A DNA stretch of 64,000 nt, from NCBI RefSeq assembly GCF_030009775.1, contig NZ_JASCTH010000009.1, positions 1 to 64,000 of the forward strand, read 5' to 3'. Position numbers and translations under genes: made by a program. Of this stretch, positions 8,113-16,080 are shown in pieces. This stretch comes from Actinoplanes sandaracinus (lineage in GTDB: Bacteria > Actinomycetota > Actinomycetes > Mycobacteriales > Micromonosporaceae). A model generated the notes under the pieces. It had not been told where the DNA came from. It saw only the letters and a program-made list of their open reading frames with translations, and ran no database searches. Position 1 is the first letter of the stretch. The number at the start of each line of letters is the position of its first letter.

Positions 8113-8796
8113 ATGAGGGACCTACGAGATCTCATCGTTCGCTGGCAGCGCGGCTGGGGCGTGGCCCGCGCGTTGCCCGCCGCCGAAGACGTCGACGGCG
8201 GGTTGCGGTTACGGTGCATGCAGCCCGGTCGCGACGTCGAGTACATCGCGACCGATGCCGGTGCGGACCGGGCGTCGCTCACCAAGTTGGCCGAACTCGT
8301 CGCCGGCGAGGACAGCGTCACCTGGCTGACCGTGCCCACCACCGACCCGGCGGGGACGGCCTCGGCCCTGACGGCCGCCGGGCTGGTGCTGCTCAAACGC
8401 TCGGAACTGCTGATGACCGCCGATCTCGACGGCCACCCGCAGAGTACGCCGGCCGCGCCGTACCGGCTTCTGACCCAGATCGACGCGCATCGCGGCGGCC
8501 GCGTGGTCACGGCCACCGTCCGGCACGAGGACGGCGAGGTCAGCGCGCACGGGTCGATGGGACTGGCCGGCCCGGATGCGGTCGCCGACCGGATCGAAAC
8601 CGTGTCAGCCCACCGCCGCAACGGTCTGGCCAGCGCTGTCATGTCGGCGCTGACCCGTTCCGCGAGGGACGAGGGCGCCGAACACGGCATCCTCATCGCC
8701 AGCGAGGAGGGGCAGCGCCTGTACACGACGCTCGGCTGGCAGCCGGTGGCCGACGTGCTGATCGCGACGACGCCGGGCAACAGATACCCGTCCTGA
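8113..8796 (+). CDS. GNAT family N-acetyltransferase
   Basis: The last 110 residues have the GNAT fold: a beta-4-like strand leading to the acetyl-CoA pyrophosphate loop HRRNGLAS, then a helix and the C-terminal strand ending GQRLYTTLGWQPV. The first 110 residues form a divergent N-terminal half, possibly a second degenerate GNAT domain as in double-GNAT proteins. Substrate unknown. The ATG has no clear ribosome-binding site, so a leaderless or weakly translated message is possible. It is divergent from the LAL regulator and convergent with the SCO6745 gene 29 bp away. Confidence 0.88.
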   Translation: MRDLRDLIVRWQRGWGVARALPAAEDVDGGLRLRCMQPGRDVEYIATDAGADRASLTKLAELVAGEDSVTWLTVPTTDPAGTASALTAAGLVLLKRSELLMTADLDGHPQSTPAAPYRLLTQIDAHRGGRVVTATVRHEDGEVSAHGSMGLAGPDAVADRIETVSAHRRNGLASAVMSALTRSARDEGAEHGILIASEEGQRLYTTLGWQPVADVLIATTPGNRYPS

Positions 8797-8825
8797 ACGG
8801 CACGGCTCGCCGGGCGGGCAGTGTC

Positions 8826-9689
8826 TCAGGCCGGCGCCCGCACGGTGCCGATACCCAGGGTGCTGCTCCTCGGCAGCATCCCGGACGTGAACACCTCACC
8901 CAGCAGCGGCCGGGTGAGGTCGGCCAGCCGTTCGGCGTTCGCTTCGCCGAGGGCCCGCCACGGCCCGGCCGCGAGTTCGTCGGTGTGCCGCTCGACCCGC
9001 TCGCGCAGGGCGTGCCCGGCTTCGGTGGCGGTCCCGTCGGCGTAGACCAGGCCGCGGTCGGCGAGCCGCTGCTGCGCGGCCGCCCACTGCTCGCCGGTCC
9101 ATCCGCGCCCGGCGAAGTTGGCGGCGGGCGCGGCGCCGATGGCGGCGAAGGAGACTAGAGCCTCGCAGGGGTCTAGCCCGGCGGCGTGCAGGGCGGTCAG
9201 GTGCCCGTCGCCGCGGTGTTCGCGCAGCACCGTGAACGCCTGCCACAGCGCCAGGTGCGGTTCGTCCGGCCACGGCAGGTCGAGGTTGGCCGCGGCGAGA
9301 GGCCGATGCGCCAGGTCGATGCTCTGCGCGGCCCGGATCGCGAGATCGGCCGCCTCCTCGAGCTGCGTCACGGACGGCAGCAGGGTGCGCAGCGTGCGGT
9401 CGACCGCCCGCAGGCGGGCGTCGAGCACCCGCGGCGGGGCGGTGACGGCCCAGATGCCGGGCACGTGCTCGGCGATCATCGCCGGGCTGAAGCTGTAGTA
9501 GGTGGCGGCCACCAGCGCCGGGCCGGCGGCGCCCAGCGGGGCCGTCCGCCAGGCGAAGTAGCTCGGCCAGCGTGACGTGATGTCGTAGCCGAGCGCCGCC
9601 GCCTCCTCCGAGGCCTCCGCGCTGAAGTACAGCGCCGCGTGGACCGGCTCGATCTGGTGCCACATGTGCCGTGCGAGTGACCCGGACAT
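8826..9689 (-). CDS. SCO6745 family protein (MarR-like helical fold)
   Basis: A 287-aa all-helical protein of the actinobacterial SCO6745 family, whose function is not established. The N-terminal part carries the family-typical start (IEPVHAALYFSAEASEEAAALGYDI...YFAWRTAPLG), and the C-terminal third resembles a winged-helix segment (WTGEQWAAAQQRLADRGLVYADGTATEAG). AGGAGG seven bases before the ATG fixes the start. It is divergent from a CGNR zinc-finger gene with only 36 bp between the start codons and an inverted repeat in that gap, suggesting that one of the two proteins controls both. Confidence 0.85.
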   Translation of the reverse strand: MSGSLARHMWHQIEPVHAALYFSAEASEEAAALGYDITSRWPSYFAWRTAPLGAAGPALVAATYYSFSPAMIAEHVPGIWAVTAPPRVLDARLRAVDRTLRTLLPSVTQLEEAADLAIRAAQSIDLAHRPLAAANLDLPWPDEPHLALWQAFTVLREHRGDGHLTALHAAGLDPCEALVSFAAIGAAPAANFAGRGWTGEQWAAAQQRLADRGLVYADGTATEAGHALRERVERHTDELAAGPWRALGEANAERLADLTRPLLGEVFTSGMLPRSSTLGIGTVRAPA

Positions 9690-9701
9690 ACCTCATCCTC
9701 C

Positions 9702-9729
9702 TCACTGTCTATGTAAGCTACGACAGTGA
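9702..9729. promoter_or_regulatory. Inverted repeat between divergent SCO6745 and CGNR genes
   Basis: Perfect 8-bp arms TCACTGTC and GACAGTGA separated by 12 bp. The right arm overlaps the GTG start of the CGNR gene and the left arm lies 13 bp from the SCO6745 start. A dimeric regulator binding here would occlude both promoters. The CGNR protein is the natural candidate because CGNR proteins are putative DNA-binding regulators. Confidence 0.6.
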
Positions 9730-10319
9730 CGATAGAACCCTGGCGCATCACTGGTCAATCTGAAGTAGACAGTTATGTCGGTCGAGGAGTCGAGCGAGCG
9801 GTCCTCCTGATCAACAGCTTGGCCGTCACAACCGCGCACGGCCGCCTCGTCTCCCCGCCCGACGCGGCCGAGCAACGGCTCGCCGCCGTCACCGCCCAGC
9901 TCGCCGCCCCGACGCGTCTCACCGCCACCGACGCCGACGCCCTGGCAACGGTCGCGGTCGAGATGCGTCCCGTGTTCGGCGCGGGTGATCACATCGCCGA
10001 CGCCGCCGCCCGGCTCAACCACCTGCTGATCCGCCACCAGGCGGTGCCCAACCTGCACGGCCACCCCGGCCGCGCTCCGGTGCTGGCCTTTCACCGCCCC
10101 GACGCCAGCCTCGTCGACGCGTGGGCCGCGGACATGGGCACCGCCCTCGCCATGGTGATCGGCGTGGGCCAGGCGGCGCGGCTCGGCGCATGCCAGGCCG
10201 ACCGGTGCTCCCTGGTGTTCTTCGACACGACACGCAACGCTTCCCGTCGCTTCTGTGACCTGTCGTGCCAGAACCGCGCCAAAGCCTCCGCCTACCGCGC
10301 CCGGCGCAGCGCCTCCTGA
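9726..10319 (+). CDS. CGNR zinc-finger domain transcriptional regulator-like protein
   Basis: 197 aa. The N-terminal ABATE-type domain (LINSLAVTTAHGRL... through VLAFHRPDAS) precedes a C-terminal zinc finger, residues about 150-190, with the four cysteines ACQADRC and FCDLSCQNR. The canonical CGNR tetrapeptide is CQNR here, a Gly-to-Gln change. The GTG at 9726 has no ribosome-binding site; translation may be leaderless or start at a later codon, but the conserved domain begins after residue 25, so the call does not depend on it. Shares a promoter region with the divergent SCO6745 gene. Confidence 0.88.
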   Translation: MTIEPWRITGQSEVDSYVGRGVERAVLLINSLAVTTAHGRLVSPPDAAEQRLAAVTAQLAAPTRLTATDADALATVAVEMRPVFGAGDHIADAAARLNHLLIRHQAVPNLHGHPGRAPVLAFHRPDASLVDAWAADMGTALAMVIGVGQAARLGACQADRCSLVFFDTTRNASRRFCDLSCQNRAKASAYRARRSAS

Positions 10320-10712
10320 GCCGGGCGCAGCGGCATGGGATCGACCCGCCCGCGGGTCACGGACGCGGCAAGGCCGCCAAGGAGAACCTCCATGTCGTAC
10401 GCCGTGGGCCGCCCCGCCGAACCACACCTCCCGCGGCCACCACGCGGCGAGGGCTCCCGCACCGCCCCAGCGCGCCTCTCGGGCGAAATCCGCCCTCACC
10501 GGCCGGCCCGCCGGAGTCCACACCCCAGCCCTCGGTGAGGGCCGCGCGAGTCCGGCCGATCGCCCAAGTCCCGGCCGATCGCACAAGTCCCGGCCGATCG
10601 CCCAAGTCGCGGGGCGATCGCGCGAGTCCCGGCCCCTCGCACGAGTCCCGGCCGATCGCACAGTCCCGGCCGGTCGTCCGTGCCGCCCGTGGCGCGTGGG
10701 CGGGACGGGCGG
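10320..10712. other. Gene-free stretch containing a minisatellite
   Basis: Between the CGNR gene and the 3' end of the LacI gene. Open frames exist on both strands but are Arg/Pro-rich, repeat-driven and lack start signals. The right half is the 19-bp tandem repeat described separately; nothing else is recognised. Confidence 0.6.
10543..10674. repeat. About seven tandem copies of a 19-bp GC-rich repeat
   Basis: Units of 18-20 bp, consensus CGCACAAGTCCCGGCCGAT, begin at 10543, 10561, 10580, 10599, 10619, 10638 and 10657. Variation is concentrated in the CGC(A/C/G)C(A/G)AG half, while CCGGCCGAT is conserved. The unit length is not a multiple of three throughout, so it is not coding. Confidence 0.85.
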
Positions 10713-11732
10713 TCACCGTGGCGGCAGGGCTCCGGCGGCGGCCGGCCCGGTCGTGCCCCGCACCACCAGCCGTGGCGGGATGATCACGGCGCGGGGGCCG
10801 GTGGCCGTACCCTCGATGCGCTCGACCGCCCGCTCGACGGCGCGGGCCGCGAGAGCGTCGATGTCCTGCCCGACGGTGGTGAGATCGATGTGCGCGAGCC
10901 GGCTGAGGGTGGTGTCGTCGTAGCCGACGACGCTGAGGTCGCCGGGCACGCTCAGCCCGTTACGGCGCAGCACGTCGAGCAGCCCGGTCGCGCTCAGGTC
11001 GTTGAAGACCGTCACCGCGGTCGGCGGGTCGGCCAGCAGTCTCTCCGCCGCGGCGGCGCCATGCTCCTCCCCCGGGCCGCCGGCCACCACCCGGATGTGC
11101 CCGTCCAGGCCGTGCCGTCGCATCGCCTCGTGATAGCCGGCCCGGCGCTCGGCCGATCCGTGCAGGGCGCCGCCGTCGACGTGCGCGATCCGCTGGTGCC
11201 CGAGCGCGACCAGGTGGTCGACGGCCTGGTGCGACCCGAGCGCGTCATCGTTGTGGACCACGTCGATGTCGCGCCGCCGGGCGCTGCGCATCATCGCGAT
11301 CACCGGCAGGCGGGCCGCGATCGATGCCAGTTCGGAGCCGCGCATCTGGCCCCCGAACAGCACGATCGCCTCGCACCGGTCCTGCAGGAGGTCGCCGACG
11401 GCCGTACGCTCGCCGCGCCGTGGTGTCACCGCGCTGAGGGTGAGCTGATAGCCGGCCTTGCCCGCCGCGTCGTAGAGCCCGGTGAGCAGGTCGTGGTGGA
11501 ACGGGTGCCGCACGTCGAAGACGACGCCGATCAGGCGGCTGCGCCCGCTGCGCAGCAGCCGGGCCCGGCTGTCCGGCTGATAGCCGAGCCGTCGCGCCAC
11601 CTCGAGGACCCGCTCGCGCGTCGCCGCCCCGGCGCCGGGCGCGCCGCGCATGACGATCGACACCAGCGCGACCGACACCCCGGCCTCGGACGCGACATCG
11701 GCGAGAGTGATCCGCCGCTCCCCTGACCGCAT
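10713..11732 (-). CDS. LacI-family transcriptional repressor
   Basis: 339 aa: an N-terminal LacI helix-turn-helix (ITLADVASEAGVSVALVSIVMRG, residues 8-30), a hinge helix ending SRARLLRSGRS that carries the Leu used for minor-groove insertion, and a periplasmic-binding-like effector domain beginning LIGVVFDVRHPFHHDLL. The divergent gene is an MFS exporter; a palindrome with the central AACGTT typical of LacI operators lies 26 bp upstream of the start codon and is repeated three more times in front of the two MFS genes. It is therefore the likely repressor of both exporters and of itself. The effector is unknown. Confidence 0.93.
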   Translation of the reverse strand: MRSGERRITLADVASEAGVSVALVSIVMRGAPGAGAATRERVLEVARRLGYQPDSRARLLRSGRSRLIGVVFDVRHPFHHDLLTGLYDAAGKAGYQLTLSAVTPRRGERTAVGDLLQDRCEAIVLFGGQMRGSELASIAARLPVIAMMRSARRRDIDVVHNDDALGSHQAVDHLVALGHQRIAHVDGGALHGSAERRAGYHEAMRRHGLDGHIRVVAGGPGEEHGAAAAERLLADPPTAVTVFNDLSATGLLDVLRRNGLSVPGDLSVVGYDDTTLSRLAHIDLTTVGQDIDALAARAVERAVERIEGTATGPRAVIIPPRLVVRGTTGPAAAGALPPR

Positions 11733-11757
11733 CCCGCGATGGTACGGGGTGTGACAA

Positions 11758-11797
11758 CTAGAACGTTCTATCGGCGCGCGCTACTAGAACGTTCTAG
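11758..11797. promoter_or_regulatory. Two copies of the TAGAACGTTCTA operator, LacI/MFS-1 divergent promoter
   Basis: Perfect 12-bp palindromes at 11759-11770 and 11785-11796 (the second extended to 14 bp, CTAGAACGTTCTAG), centres 26 bp apart, that is about two and a half helical turns. They fill the gap between the LacI gene and the GTG of the first exporter gene. Confidence 0.85.
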
Positions 11798-11807
11798 AGT
11801 TTCGCCG

Positions 11808-13040
11808 GTGGACACCCTGACCGCAGGCCGCCGCTGGGCCGCCCTGCTCGCCCTCTCACTCGGCGGCTTCGGCCTCGGCCTGACCGAGTTCTCCGCCATG
11901 GGCCTGCTGCCCGAGATGGCCCGCGACCTGCTCCCCGCCGACTACGCCGGCTCCGCGCCCGACGCCGTGGCCAAGGCCGGCTGGATGATCACCAGCTACG
12001 CCCTGGGTGTCGTCGTCGGCGCGCCCACCATCGCCGCGCTAACCGCCCGGCTGCCCCGCAAGAACCTCGTCCTCGGCCTGCTCGGACTGTTCCTGATCGG
12101 CACACTGGCCTCGGTCGCCGCGCCCACCTTCGAACTGGTGCTGGCCGGCCGTTTCATCGGGGCGCTGGCACACGGCGCCTACTTCGGCGCCGCCGCCATC
12201 CTGGCCGGCCGCATCCTCGGCCCCGGCAATCTGGGCAAGGGTTTCGCGATCGTGCTCGGCGGGCTGACCGCGTCCAACCTTCTCGGCGTCCCGCTGATCA
12301 CCGGGCTCGGCCAGTCCCACGGCTGGCGTGTGGCGTACCTCATCGTCGCCGCCGTCTTCGCCCTCAGCCTCCTCGCCGTGCTCGCCACCGTCCCCGCCGT
12401 GGCCGCCGCTCCCGGCGGCTCGCCCCGCGCCGAACTCCGCGCCTTCCGCTCGCCCCGGGTGTGGCTGGCCGCCGCGATCGTGGCCGTCGGCACCGCCGGG
12501 TTCTTCGCCGTCAACAGCTATATCGCCCCGCTGACCACGAACGTCGCCGGCCTCCCCGACAGTTCCGTCCCGTGGGTGATGGCCCTGATGGGGCTGGGGA
12601 TGACACTGGGCATCGCGGCCGGAGGCGCCGCCGCCGACCGTGACATCCGGCGCACCGTCCTCTACGGCTTCACCGCGGTCGTCGCCGCCGTCGTGCTGTT
12701 CGGCCTGGCCGCCGGGCATCCGGTCGCCCTGTTCCCGGCCGCCTTCGGCGTCGGCGCGGCCAGTGCCTTCATCGGCCCGGCGCTGCAGGCCCACCTGATC
12801 GAAGCCGCTCCCGGCACCCAGCTGATGGGCGCCGCCGTCAACCAGTCCGCAGCCAACGTGGCCAACAGCCTGGGCGCGGCTCTCGGCGGCGCGGCCATCG
12901 CCGCCGGCTGGGGCTACCTGTCGTCCGTCTGGATCGGCGCCGCCCTCGCCGCCGCCGGGCTCGGCCTCGCCGTGCTCAGCTTCCGCACCGGCAGAACCTC
13001 ACAGCCGGAGCGCGCCGCGCGCGAAGCCGTCGCCGCGTGA
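11808..13040 (+). CDS. MFS exporter, DHA1 type (paralogue 1)
   Basis: 410 aa, predicted 12 membrane helices, of the drug/sugar-efflux DHA1 group (relatives include Cmx-type chloramphenicol exporters and arabinose-efflux-like permeases). Motifs include LTEFSAMGLLPEMARDL in helix 1 and GAPTIAALTARLPRK in the helix 2-3 loop. GTG at 11808 is chosen because the paralogue at 13402 starts at the identical position (MDTL-AGRRWAALLALSLGGFGLG); a longer upstream reading would run through the operators. Expected control by the divergent LacI protein. Substrate cannot be read from sequence. Confidence 0.92.
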   Translation: MDTLTAGRRWAALLALSLGGFGLGLTEFSAMGLLPEMARDLLPADYAGSAPDAVAKAGWMITSYALGVVVGAPTIAALTARLPRKNLVLGLLGLFLIGTLASVAAPTFELVLAGRFIGALAHGAYFGAAAILAGRILGPGNLGKGFAIVLGGLTASNLLGVPLITGLGQSHGWRVAYLIVAAVFALSLLAVLATVPAVAAAPGGSPRAELRAFRSPRVWLAAAIVAVGTAGFFAVNSYIAPLTTNVAGLPDSSVPWVMALMGLGMTLGIAAGGAAADRDIRRTVLYGFTAVVAAVVLFGLAAGHPVALFPAAFGVGAASAFIGPALQAHLIEAAPGTQLMGAAVNQSAANVANSLGAALGGAAIAAGWGYLSSVWIGAALAAAGLGLAVLSFRTGRTSQPERAAREAVAA

Positions 13041-13351
13041 CCACCCCGCTCCCGACGCCCGCATCCCGTCCGCCGGCACACCCGCTCCTCCACCCCCAGG
13101 CCGTCCCGACCCAGCCGTCCAGACCCAGCCGCCGCACAACACGCCCGCGCTACGGCCCCGCCGACGCCGCCGGCCCAGCCGTCGCCCACGCGCGTCACGG
13201 CCGCCCCCACAACACGCCCGGGCTACGGCCGGGTGGCGGTTCGGGCGCTGGGCTTCGGCGGTTCAGGCACTGCGGTTCGGGCGCTGCGGTTTCGGGGGCG
13301 CGGGTGTCGGTGGAATGGGGGCCCTCCGGCGTGGGCGGCGGGCTGTGATTG
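13041..13351. other. Gene-free spacer between the twin MFS genes
   Basis: No supported gene. It contains an imperfect 23-bp direct repeat 73 bp apart (13135-13157 and 13208-13230, one mismatch) and a run of short GGTTCGGGCGCTG-like repeats near 13245-13300. The only clear functional signals are the operators at its right edge. Confidence 0.6.
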
Positions 13352-13352
13352 C

Positions 13353-13389
13353 TAGAACGTTCTATTTGTTGACGGACTAGAACGTTCTA
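13353..13389. promoter_or_regulatory. Two copies of the TAGAACGTTCTA operator upstream of MFS-2
   Basis: Perfect 12-bp palindromes at 13353-13364 and 13378-13389, centres 25 bp apart, nearly the same spacing as in front of the first exporter. A TTGACG -35-like hexamer (13369-13374) lies between them, so binding would cover the promoter. Confidence 0.85.
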
Positions 13390-13401
13390 AAGTCCGGAGC
13401 T

Positions 13402-14643
13402 GTGGACACGCTTAACGCCGGCCGCCGCTGGGCGGCCCTGCTCGCCCTCTCACTCGGCGGCTTCGGGCTGGGCCTGACCGAGTTCGTGGCCATGGGACTG
13501 CTCCCCGAGATCGCCCGGGACCTGGTCCCCGAGGCCCACGCGGCTTCCGTCCCCGACGCCCTCGCCAAGACCGGCTGGATGATCACGATCTACGCGCTGG
13601 GCGTGGTCACGGGCGCGCCCACCATCGCGGCGCTGACCGCCCGGACGCCGCGCCGCCGCCTGGTTCTCGGCCTGCTCACCGTCTTCGTGGTGGGCACCGC
13701 CGCCTCCGCGCTCGCGCCCACCTTCGAGCTGGTCCTGGCGGCCCGGTTCATCGCGGCGCTGGCACACGGCGCCTACTTCGGAGCGGCCGGCCAGCTCGCC
13801 GCGCACATCCTGGGCCCGGGCAACCAGGGCCGGGGCGTGTCGATCGTGATCGGCGGCCTGACCGCGGCGAACCTGCTCGGCGTTCCGCTGATCACGGTGC
13901 TCGGGCAGTCGCACGGCTGGCGGGCCGCTTACCTGGCCGTCGCCGCCGTCTTCGCGTTCAGCCTGTTGGCGGTGCTCACGACCGTACCCGAGATGTCGGC
14001 CGCGCCCGGCGGGTCACCGCGCGCCGAACTGCGGGCGTTCCGTTCGCCGCAGGTCTGGCTGGTCGCCCTCGCCGTCGGTGTCGGCACCAGCGGCTTCTTC
14101 GCCGTGAACAGCTATGTCGCGCCGATCACCACGCATGTGGCCGGCCTGTCCGAGAACACGGTCCCGTGGGTACTGGCCTCGATGGGCCTCGGCATGACCG
14201 GCGGCATCGCCCTGGGCGGCATCGCCGCGGACCGCGATCTGCGCCGCAGCGTGCTGTTCGGCTTCGCCGGGCTGATCACCACCGTGGCGTTCTTCGCGGT
14301 GGCGGCCGACGGGCCGGCGGGCCTCATCGTCGGCGCGTTCCTGGTCGGCGCGGCCAGTCTCTTCATCATTCCGGCCCTGCAGTCCCGCTTGATCGCGGTG
14401 GCTCCGGGCGCCCAGCTCATGGGGGCGGCGGTGAACCAGTCCTCCCTGAACGTCGCCAACAGCATCGGGGCCGCTCTCGGCGGCGCGGTCATCGCCGCGG
14501 GCTGGGGATACCTGGCCTCCGCGTGGCTCGGCGTGGCTCTCTCGATCGCCGGCCTGCTGCTGGCGTTGCTCAGTTTCCGCATCGACGCCCGCGCCGCGAC
14601 CCTGGTCGACGCTTCACGGTTCGAGGCGCCCGCACCCGCTTGA
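13402..14643 (+). CDS. MFS exporter, DHA1 type (paralogue 2)
   Basis: 413 aa, 12 predicted membrane helices, collinear and highly similar along its whole length with the preceding exporter, so the two arose by tandem duplication. Differences cluster in helix-lining positions and the C-terminus, leaving room for a changed substrate range. GTG at 13402 has only a poor, close GGAG; the operator ends 12 bp before it, so the leader must be very short. The stop codon lies inside the first unit of a 51-bp tandem repeat, so the last residues (FEAPAPA) are repeat-encoded. Confidence 0.92.
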   Translation: MDTLNAGRRWAALLALSLGGFGLGLTEFVAMGLLPEIARDLVPEAHAASVPDALAKTGWMITIYALGVVTGAPTIAALTARTPRRRLVLGLLTVFVVGTAASALAPTFELVLAARFIAALAHGAYFGAAGQLAAHILGPGNQGRGVSIVIGGLTAANLLGVPLITVLGQSHGWRAAYLAVAAVFAFSLLAVLTTVPEMSAAPGGSPRAELRAFRSPQVWLVALAVGVGTSGFFAVNSYVAPITTHVAGLSENTVPWVLASMGLGMTGGIALGGIAADRDLRRSVLFGFAGLITTVAFFAVAADGPAGLIVGAFLVGAASLFIIPALQSRLIAVAPGAQLMGAAVNQSSLNVANSIGAALGGAVIAAGWGYLASAWLGVALSIAGLLLALLSFRIDARAATLVDASRFEAPAPA

Positions 14644-14770
14644 ACCGGCTCACAAAACGACGTCCCGCGGTACGAGGCGCCCGCACCCGCCTCAACCGGC
14701 TCACAAAACGACGCCCCACGGCATGAGGTGGCCGCACCCGCTCAATCGGCTCGCAAGACGACGGCGTCGG
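14621..14770. repeat. Three 51-bp tandem repeats spanning the stop codon of MFS-2
   Basis: Units start near 14621, 14672 and 14723; GAGGCGCCCGCACCCGC and CACAAAACGACG blocks recur at exact 51-bp steps, the third copy being more diverged. The first unit carries the exporter stop TGA, which is TCA in the second. A multiple-of-three length keeps one frame open through units two and three. Confidence 0.85.
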
Positions 14771-14772
14771 CG

Positions 14773-16005
14773 CTACACCGGTTCACCGGCCAGGATCCGG
14801 TCCATCAAGGGGCGCGGCAGTCCCGGGTTGGCGGCGGCGGATCCGGTGGTCGCCGGGTCGGCGAGCAACTCCAGGACGCGGGCCGTGGTGAGACGTGGGT
14901 CGTCGGCCATGCCGGCGCGTACCGACGGATGCTCGTCCCGGCTGAGCCGGTCGATCAGGCCGGCCGGCGCGGTGGGGTCGAACCGGACCAGGACCCGGGC
15001 CCGCCAGTCCGGGTCGGATGCGTGGCGCGCGAGGTCCGTACGCGGAAAGGCCGGATGCCGCGGCAGGTCGCCGGCGGTGACCGGCCCGGCCTCCCGATAG
15101 GTCCGGACCAGCAGGTCCACCGGGACGGCGGCCTGGTTCTCGCAGAGCAGCAGCCGGACCGCGGGGTCGGGGTCGGCGGCGAGCACGGCGATCAGGCGAG
15201 CGGGCAGGCCGGGGTGGCGGGCGGCGCTGCGGCGCAGGCCGGCGTGAGCGGACCGGGCGCAGGCCTCCAGTTCGGCCGGCCCGGCGGCGAGCACCCAGTC
15301 CAGCACGGGAACCTCGTCTTCGGGACCGATGTGGTAGTCGATGGCGGTCCGCTGACGTTCGGTGAGTTCGGGCCGCATCGAGACGGCCAGCCGCACCTGC
15401 GGTGACGGGTCGCGGGCGAGCGCCGCCACCTGTTCGGCGGGGAGTTCCGGATCGGCGGCGGCCTGGGCCCGGTTCCACGGGGAGAGAGCGGACGCGAAGT
15501 GGACGGCCTCGTCGCGCCCCATCGACGTGGGCTCGAACGGTTTGCGGTCGAGGAGGGCCTGGGCGGCCGAGGCGATGCCGCGGTGCGGGTCGCGGGCGAG
15601 GAGCGCCACCACCTCGCGGGGTACGCCGGGGACGAAGGTGAGCATGTCGCGGACGACGGGTTCCGGGTGTTCGGCGAGGCGGCGGTACGCCCACTCCGGC
15701 AGCGGATCGGCCCAGCGCGACGGCGGTCCCTCGACGACGGCGTGCAGCACCCGGATGCTCAGGTCACCGACGAGGCGGGCGCGTTGTCGGCCGGTGGCGC
15801 CGGCGCTCTGGGCCAGGGCCTCGCGGATCTCCGGGCCGGGGTGGGCGGCCAGCGCGTCGAACGTCTCGTCGGTCCACTCCGCACGCGCGGTGAGGTCCCA
15901 TCGGTCGATCCGTTCGTCGCCGGCGAGCCGCAGCAGCGACTCGGCCGGAAGGGCGGGATTGCGGGCCAGACCGCGCAGCCGTGCCCGGGTGATGTCGGCG
16001 GACAG
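14773..16005 (-). CDS. HEAT/LRV-like tandem-repeat protein
   Basis: About 410 aa of repeated two-helix units with spaced LA-x-(H/D)P and VR motifs (ALAAHPGPEIREALAQS, RLAEHPEPVVRDML, ALARDPSPQVRLAVS, VLAADPDPAVRLLL, RLSRDEHPSVRAGM), as in leucine-rich-repeat-variant and HEAT proteins. These normally form right-handed solenoids for protein binding; no catalytic domain is present and the partner is unknown. Start: a GAGGAGG site lies 4 nt before an in-frame CTG at 16005, whereas the upstream GTG at 16041 has no ribosome-binding site. I favour the CTG, but 16041 remains possible (422 aa). Flanked on both sides by tandem repeats. Confidence 0.8.
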   Translation of the reverse strand: MSADITRARLRGLARNPALPAESLLRLAGDERIDRWDLTARAEWTDETFDALAAHPGPEIREALAQSAGATGRQRARLVGDLSIRVLHAVVEGPPSRWADPLPEWAYRRLAEHPEPVVRDMLTFVPGVPREVVALLARDPHRGIASAAQALLDRKPFEPTSMGRDEAVHFASALSPWNRAQAAADPELPAEQVAALARDPSPQVRLAVSMRPELTERQRTAIDYHIGPEDEVPVLDWVLAAGPAELEACARSAHAGLRRSAARHPGLPARLIAVLAADPDPAVRLLLCENQAAVPVDLLVRTYREAGPVTAGDLPRHPAFPRTDLARHASDPDWRARVLVRFDPTAPAGLIDRLSRDEHPSVRAGMADDPRLTTARVLELLADPATTGSAAANPGLPRPLMDRILAGEPV

Positions 16006-16080
16006 CGTTCCTCCTCGAAGGCCGACGTGACGGGCCGGCACGAGGTTGTGCCGGCGCGAGGATCGACCTTACGGAGCCGC

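Noticed and set aside
10357-10661. Minus-strand open frames over the 19-bp repeats
   Set aside because: Repeat-driven RSAGxWAIGR-type sequence, no start signal, unit length not a multiple of three in all copies.
10543-10674. CRISPR array
   Set aside because: Units are directly tandem with no unique spacers and no cas genes nearby.
11739-11807. N-terminal extension of MFS-1 from ATG 11739
   Set aside because: The extension runs through two operator palindromes and is not shared with the paralogue, whose start aligns with GTG 11808.
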